From: an uncultured Lachnospiraceae bacterium
GTDB taxonomy: Bacteria; Bacillota; Clostridia; Lachnospirales; Lachnospiraceae
Direction: 5' to 3'
NCBI GenBank assembly: GCA_946491665.1
Contig: CAMLYL010000023.1
Span: forward strand, 1 to 35,478
Length of the DNA stretch: 35,478 bases
Numbering within the stretch: the first letter of the stretch is position 1; the number at the start of each line of letters is the position of its first letter. The position numbers and the translations under genes are program-made. This document shows, piece after piece, positions 33,637 to 35,478 of this stretch. A model generated the notes under the pieces. The model was not told where the DNA came from. It saw only the letters and a list, made by a program, of their open reading frames with translations, and did not search any database.

Positions 33637-34887
33637 ATGGAGACAAAGAAAGCAAAGTGGTATGGGCCGAAACAAATATGGATTATGATTTACACAGGAA
33701 TCCTGTTCCTGATCGGAACCAGCATTATCGGGGGAAACAATAATACCGTCTTTCCCATGTTTTCTGAAATCAGAGGCTGGGATATCAATCTGATTAATAT
33801 TGTTTCCGGTATTGCCTGCATTATGAAGGCCATCGGCGTTCTGGCCCTGGCAGGGACTGTGAGGAAACTGGGGCCCAAAAATCTGACGGCTGTCACACTG
33901 TTTATTTCAGCAGCATTGCTGGTGATATTTGGAACAACCAAAAGTCTGCCGGTATTTCTGGCTGTAATTCTCGTAATCGGATTTCTGGGCGGCGGTTATG
34001 AGAAAAACGGCGGCATGACGCTGACGGCAAACTGGTGGCCCACAAAAAAAGGCGTCGTACTTGGATTTACTACCATGGGTATTGTGGCAATGAATATTGT
34101 CTATGTACCTTACATGCCGAAACTTCTGGGCGCGCTGGGTCTGGGAATGGGTATGACTGTGATCGCAGTAATTCTGGTTATTGTAGGAATTATTACCATA
34201 TTCCTGGTAAAAAATACGCCGGAGGAAGCGGGAACCTTCCCGGACGGCGATCCCTCCTATGCGGCGGCAGGAGCGGAGATCGCAAAGCAGATGCATGAGT
34301 ATAAAAGCCCGTTTACACTGAAAAAGGTTTGTGCCGACCGGAACACATGGCTGATCGGAATCGGCTCTGCGCTGGCCTTTATGGCGGTGATGAGTTATAT
34401 TGCATCCGCAATTCCGACCATGATCGGTTATGGCTACGCGCCGGGATTTGCCACAGGTATTTTTGCGGTAGGCGGGATCATGGGAATTATAGGAAGCTTC
34501 CTTTTCGGAGTTATTGATCAGAAGATGGGAACGAAGAAGGCTTTCCTCATTTACTTTGTCTGTATTATTATCGGATTTATATTTACTCTGCTGATGCCGA
34601 GAGGAGCTGTTTTCTGCTGGCTTGCGGGAATCATTATCTTTGCGGCGCAGGGAGCTCTGTGCAATCTGCTGCCCTCCTATGTGGCTACGAAGTACGGACG
34701 CTGGGATTACCCCAGCGGATACCGTGTCATCGGTACAGTTTTTGAGATCGGCGCGGGCGTAGGCGTAATGATGATCGGCATTTTCCAGAATGCGGCTGTG
34801 ATGTATACATTTGATATTGTAACTCTGGTGATCGGATTTATTTTTATGATTGCATCCAGTGATAAATTTATCGGAAAAGCAGGATGA
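33637..34887 (+). CDS. MFS transporter, OFA (oxalate/formate antiporter)-like
   Basis: The 416-residue protein has about 12 hydrophobic helices in two halves joined by a hydrophilic loop (about 205-230). The first half shows GGNNNTVFPMF and GGGYEKNGGMTLTANWWPTKKGVVLGFTTMG, the second AVGGIMGIIGSFLFGVIDQKMGTKKAF. The WWPxKKG segment is typical of the OFA group, which moves small carboxylates. ATG 33637 has GGGAGG 10 bases upstream; an upstream in-frame ATG at 33592 lies in the stem-loop and is unlikely. It is the last complete gene of the hydrolase-hydrogenase set and may import the substrate or export the product. Confidence 0.9.
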   Translation: METKKAKWYGPKQIWIMIYTGILFLIGTSIIGGNNNTVFPMFSEIRGWDINLINIVSGIACIMKAIGVLALAGTVRKLGPKNLTAVTLFISAALLVIFGTTKSLPVFLAVILVIGFLGGGYEKNGGMTLTANWWPTKKGVVLGFTTMGIVAMNIVYVPYMPKLLGALGLGMGMTVIAVILVIVGIITIFLVKNTPEEAGTFPDGDPSYAAAGAEIAKQMHEYKSPFTLKKVCADRNTWLIGIGSALAFMAVMSYIASAIPTMIGYGYAPGFATGIFAVGGIMGIIGSFLFGVIDQKMGTKKAFLIYFVCIIIGFIFTLLMPRGAVFCWLAGIIIFAAQGALCNLLPSYVATKYGRWDYPSGYRVIGTVFEIGAGVGVMMIGIFQNAAVMYTFDIVTLVIGFIFMIASSDKFIGKAG

Positions 34888-35085
34888 TTTACTGAAATAA
34901 GAGGCATTGCGGGCGATATGCCGGCCGCGATTCTGGCTTTTGAAGGTGTACAGACCACGCAGAAATACTGTGACAAACTGATTGATCTGGCTATGGATGG
35001 AGGAATGATTATTCGCAGCGGCTGTGAAATCCCCCTGAATGCGAAAGAAGAAAATGTGGCGGCATTTTTGAACTGCTGCAGATAA
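34888..35085 (+). pseudogene. C-terminal remnant of a URO-D / corrinoid methyltransferase-family gene
   Basis: Translating directly after the transporter stop, in the same frame, gives 65 codons to TAA 35083. The segments GIAGDMPAAILAFEGVQ, CDKLIDLAMDGGMII and SGCEIPLNAKEENVAAFL match the conserved C-terminus of the uroporphyrinogen decarboxylase superfamily (MtaA/MtbA-like methyltransferases). There, DGGFIL-SSGCEIP-NAKPENV is typical. The other roughly 270 residues are missing, with no ribosome-binding site. An ATG at 34918 exists but would yield only the tail. It looks like what remains after a deletion. Confidence 0.75.
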
Positions 35086-35094
35086 ACAGAATAA

Positions 35095-35140
35095 AAAAAT
35101 AATTACGGCATGACCGTCTGGCCATGCCGTAATTATTTTT
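35095..35140. terminator. Strong bidirectional terminator
   Basis: AAAAATAATTACGGCATG and CATGCCGTAATTATTTTT are perfect 18-base complements around a 10-base loop. A- and T-tracts on either side serve both convergent genes. Confidence 0.95.
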
Positions 35141-35157
35141 GTGCCTGTTTGATACTT

Positions 35158-35478
35158 TTACAGATAAGAAACAGAAATCCGGTCTGCGGGAATCTCTCTT
35201 TCTTCGAGGGCATCTTCCGTCTCGCCCAGAACGATACCGCAGCAAACGGTGTGTCCTTCCGGAAGGCCAAGCTTTGCAACCAGACCCGCGTCTGCATTCA
35301 GTCCGTTGATGCAGCCCCAGATCAGGCAGCTGCCGATACCGATATCTGTTGCTGCCAGGGACATATTTTCAATCACAACAGCGGCGTTGGAGTGAGGAAC
35401 GTTAGCGGCAGCCGGGTCTGCGATAACGGTGGAAACCAGTACCAGGCAGGGAGCGCCGTAAAGGGGGGTCAGCTTCAT
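35158..35478 (-). CDS. Nitroreductase-family protein, C-terminal part (cut by window edge)
   Basis: The visible 106 residues match the C-terminal half of FMN-dependent nitroreductases: YGAPCLVLVS, then NAAVVIENMSLAATDIGIGSCLIWG and LGLPEGHTVCCGIVLGETED. In the family, the Ala-rich helix and GSCLIW segment lie at the dimer and FMN site. The Met at 35478 is probably internal, because the family has about 90 more N-terminal residues, which would lie beyond the window. The substrate is unknown. It converges on the URO-D remnant across a strong terminator. Confidence 0.88.
   Translation of the reverse strand: MKLTPLYGAPCLVLVSTVIADPAAANVPHSNAAVVIENMSLAATDIGIGSCLIWGCINGLNADAGLVAKLGLPEGHTVCCGIVLGETEDALEEREIPADRISVSYL

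Noticed and set aside
1..35478. CRISPR arrays, insertion sequences, prophage or attachment-site repeats
   Set aside because: No regularly spaced repeats, transposase, integrase or phage structural genes were seen. The partial tRNA-Pro at the left edge has no visible repeat copy, though I could not search exhaustively.

Overview
The window looks like the chromosome of a strictly anaerobic, spore-forming member of the Clostridia, most probably Lachnospiraceae. The reasons are a SpoIIID regulator, a SPOCS/LysM spore-coat-type protein, an [FeFe] hydrogenase, NiaR, consensus AGGAGG ribosome-binding sites and many sigma-A-like promoters. I see no insertion sequence, phage gene or CRISPR array. No gene-free stretch exceeds 300 bases.

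Layout. A tRNA-Pro gene is cut by the left edge (minus strand). Positions 312-5207 hold a one-carbon/methionine block: a separate MetH activation-domain protein, a cobalamin-dependent methionine synthase broken by a one-base deletion in an A-run, and a homocysteine methyltransferase/methylene-THF reductase fusion. Next come a two-component system (5464-8530), a MerR-type regulator, Ddl and MurF, then a PlsC acyltransferase on the minus strand. Positions 12924-16289 carry a PrcB-type lipoprotein, the SPOCS/LysM protein and a CwlO-like NlpC/P60 hydrolase preceded by a good WalR box. A GntR regulator and an aminotransferase are divergent. A hypothetical-Sfp-NiaR operon follows, then a minus-strand SH3/NlpC-P60 protein, an NhaC antiporter, a family 4 uracil-DNA glycosylase, SpoIIID, a VOC protein and an Ogg-type 8-oxoguanine glycosylase.

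The most unusual part is the right end (26005-34887). A PucR-family regulator (minus strand) is divergent from CocE-type hydrolase, small 2x[4Fe-4S] ferredoxin, AprA/FrdA-like flavoprotein, [FeFe] hydrogenase and OFA-like MFS transporter. The three redox genes overlap or nearly touch. A perfect 12-bp inverted repeat lies in the divergent promoter region. The arrangement suggests uptake of an organic compound, hydrolytic processing, and a flavoprotein reductase wired to H2 turnover. The substrate cannot be read from sequence. The hydrogenase has lost three of the four ligands of its N-terminal [2Fe-2S] cluster, and a C-terminal remnant of a URO-D/methyltransferase-family gene follows the transporter. 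A partial nitroreductase ends the window.

Regulatory details worth checking are a sigma-E-like promoter embedded in a terminator hairpin before spoIIID, and two 11-bp-phased direct-repeat pairs upstream of the two-component system.
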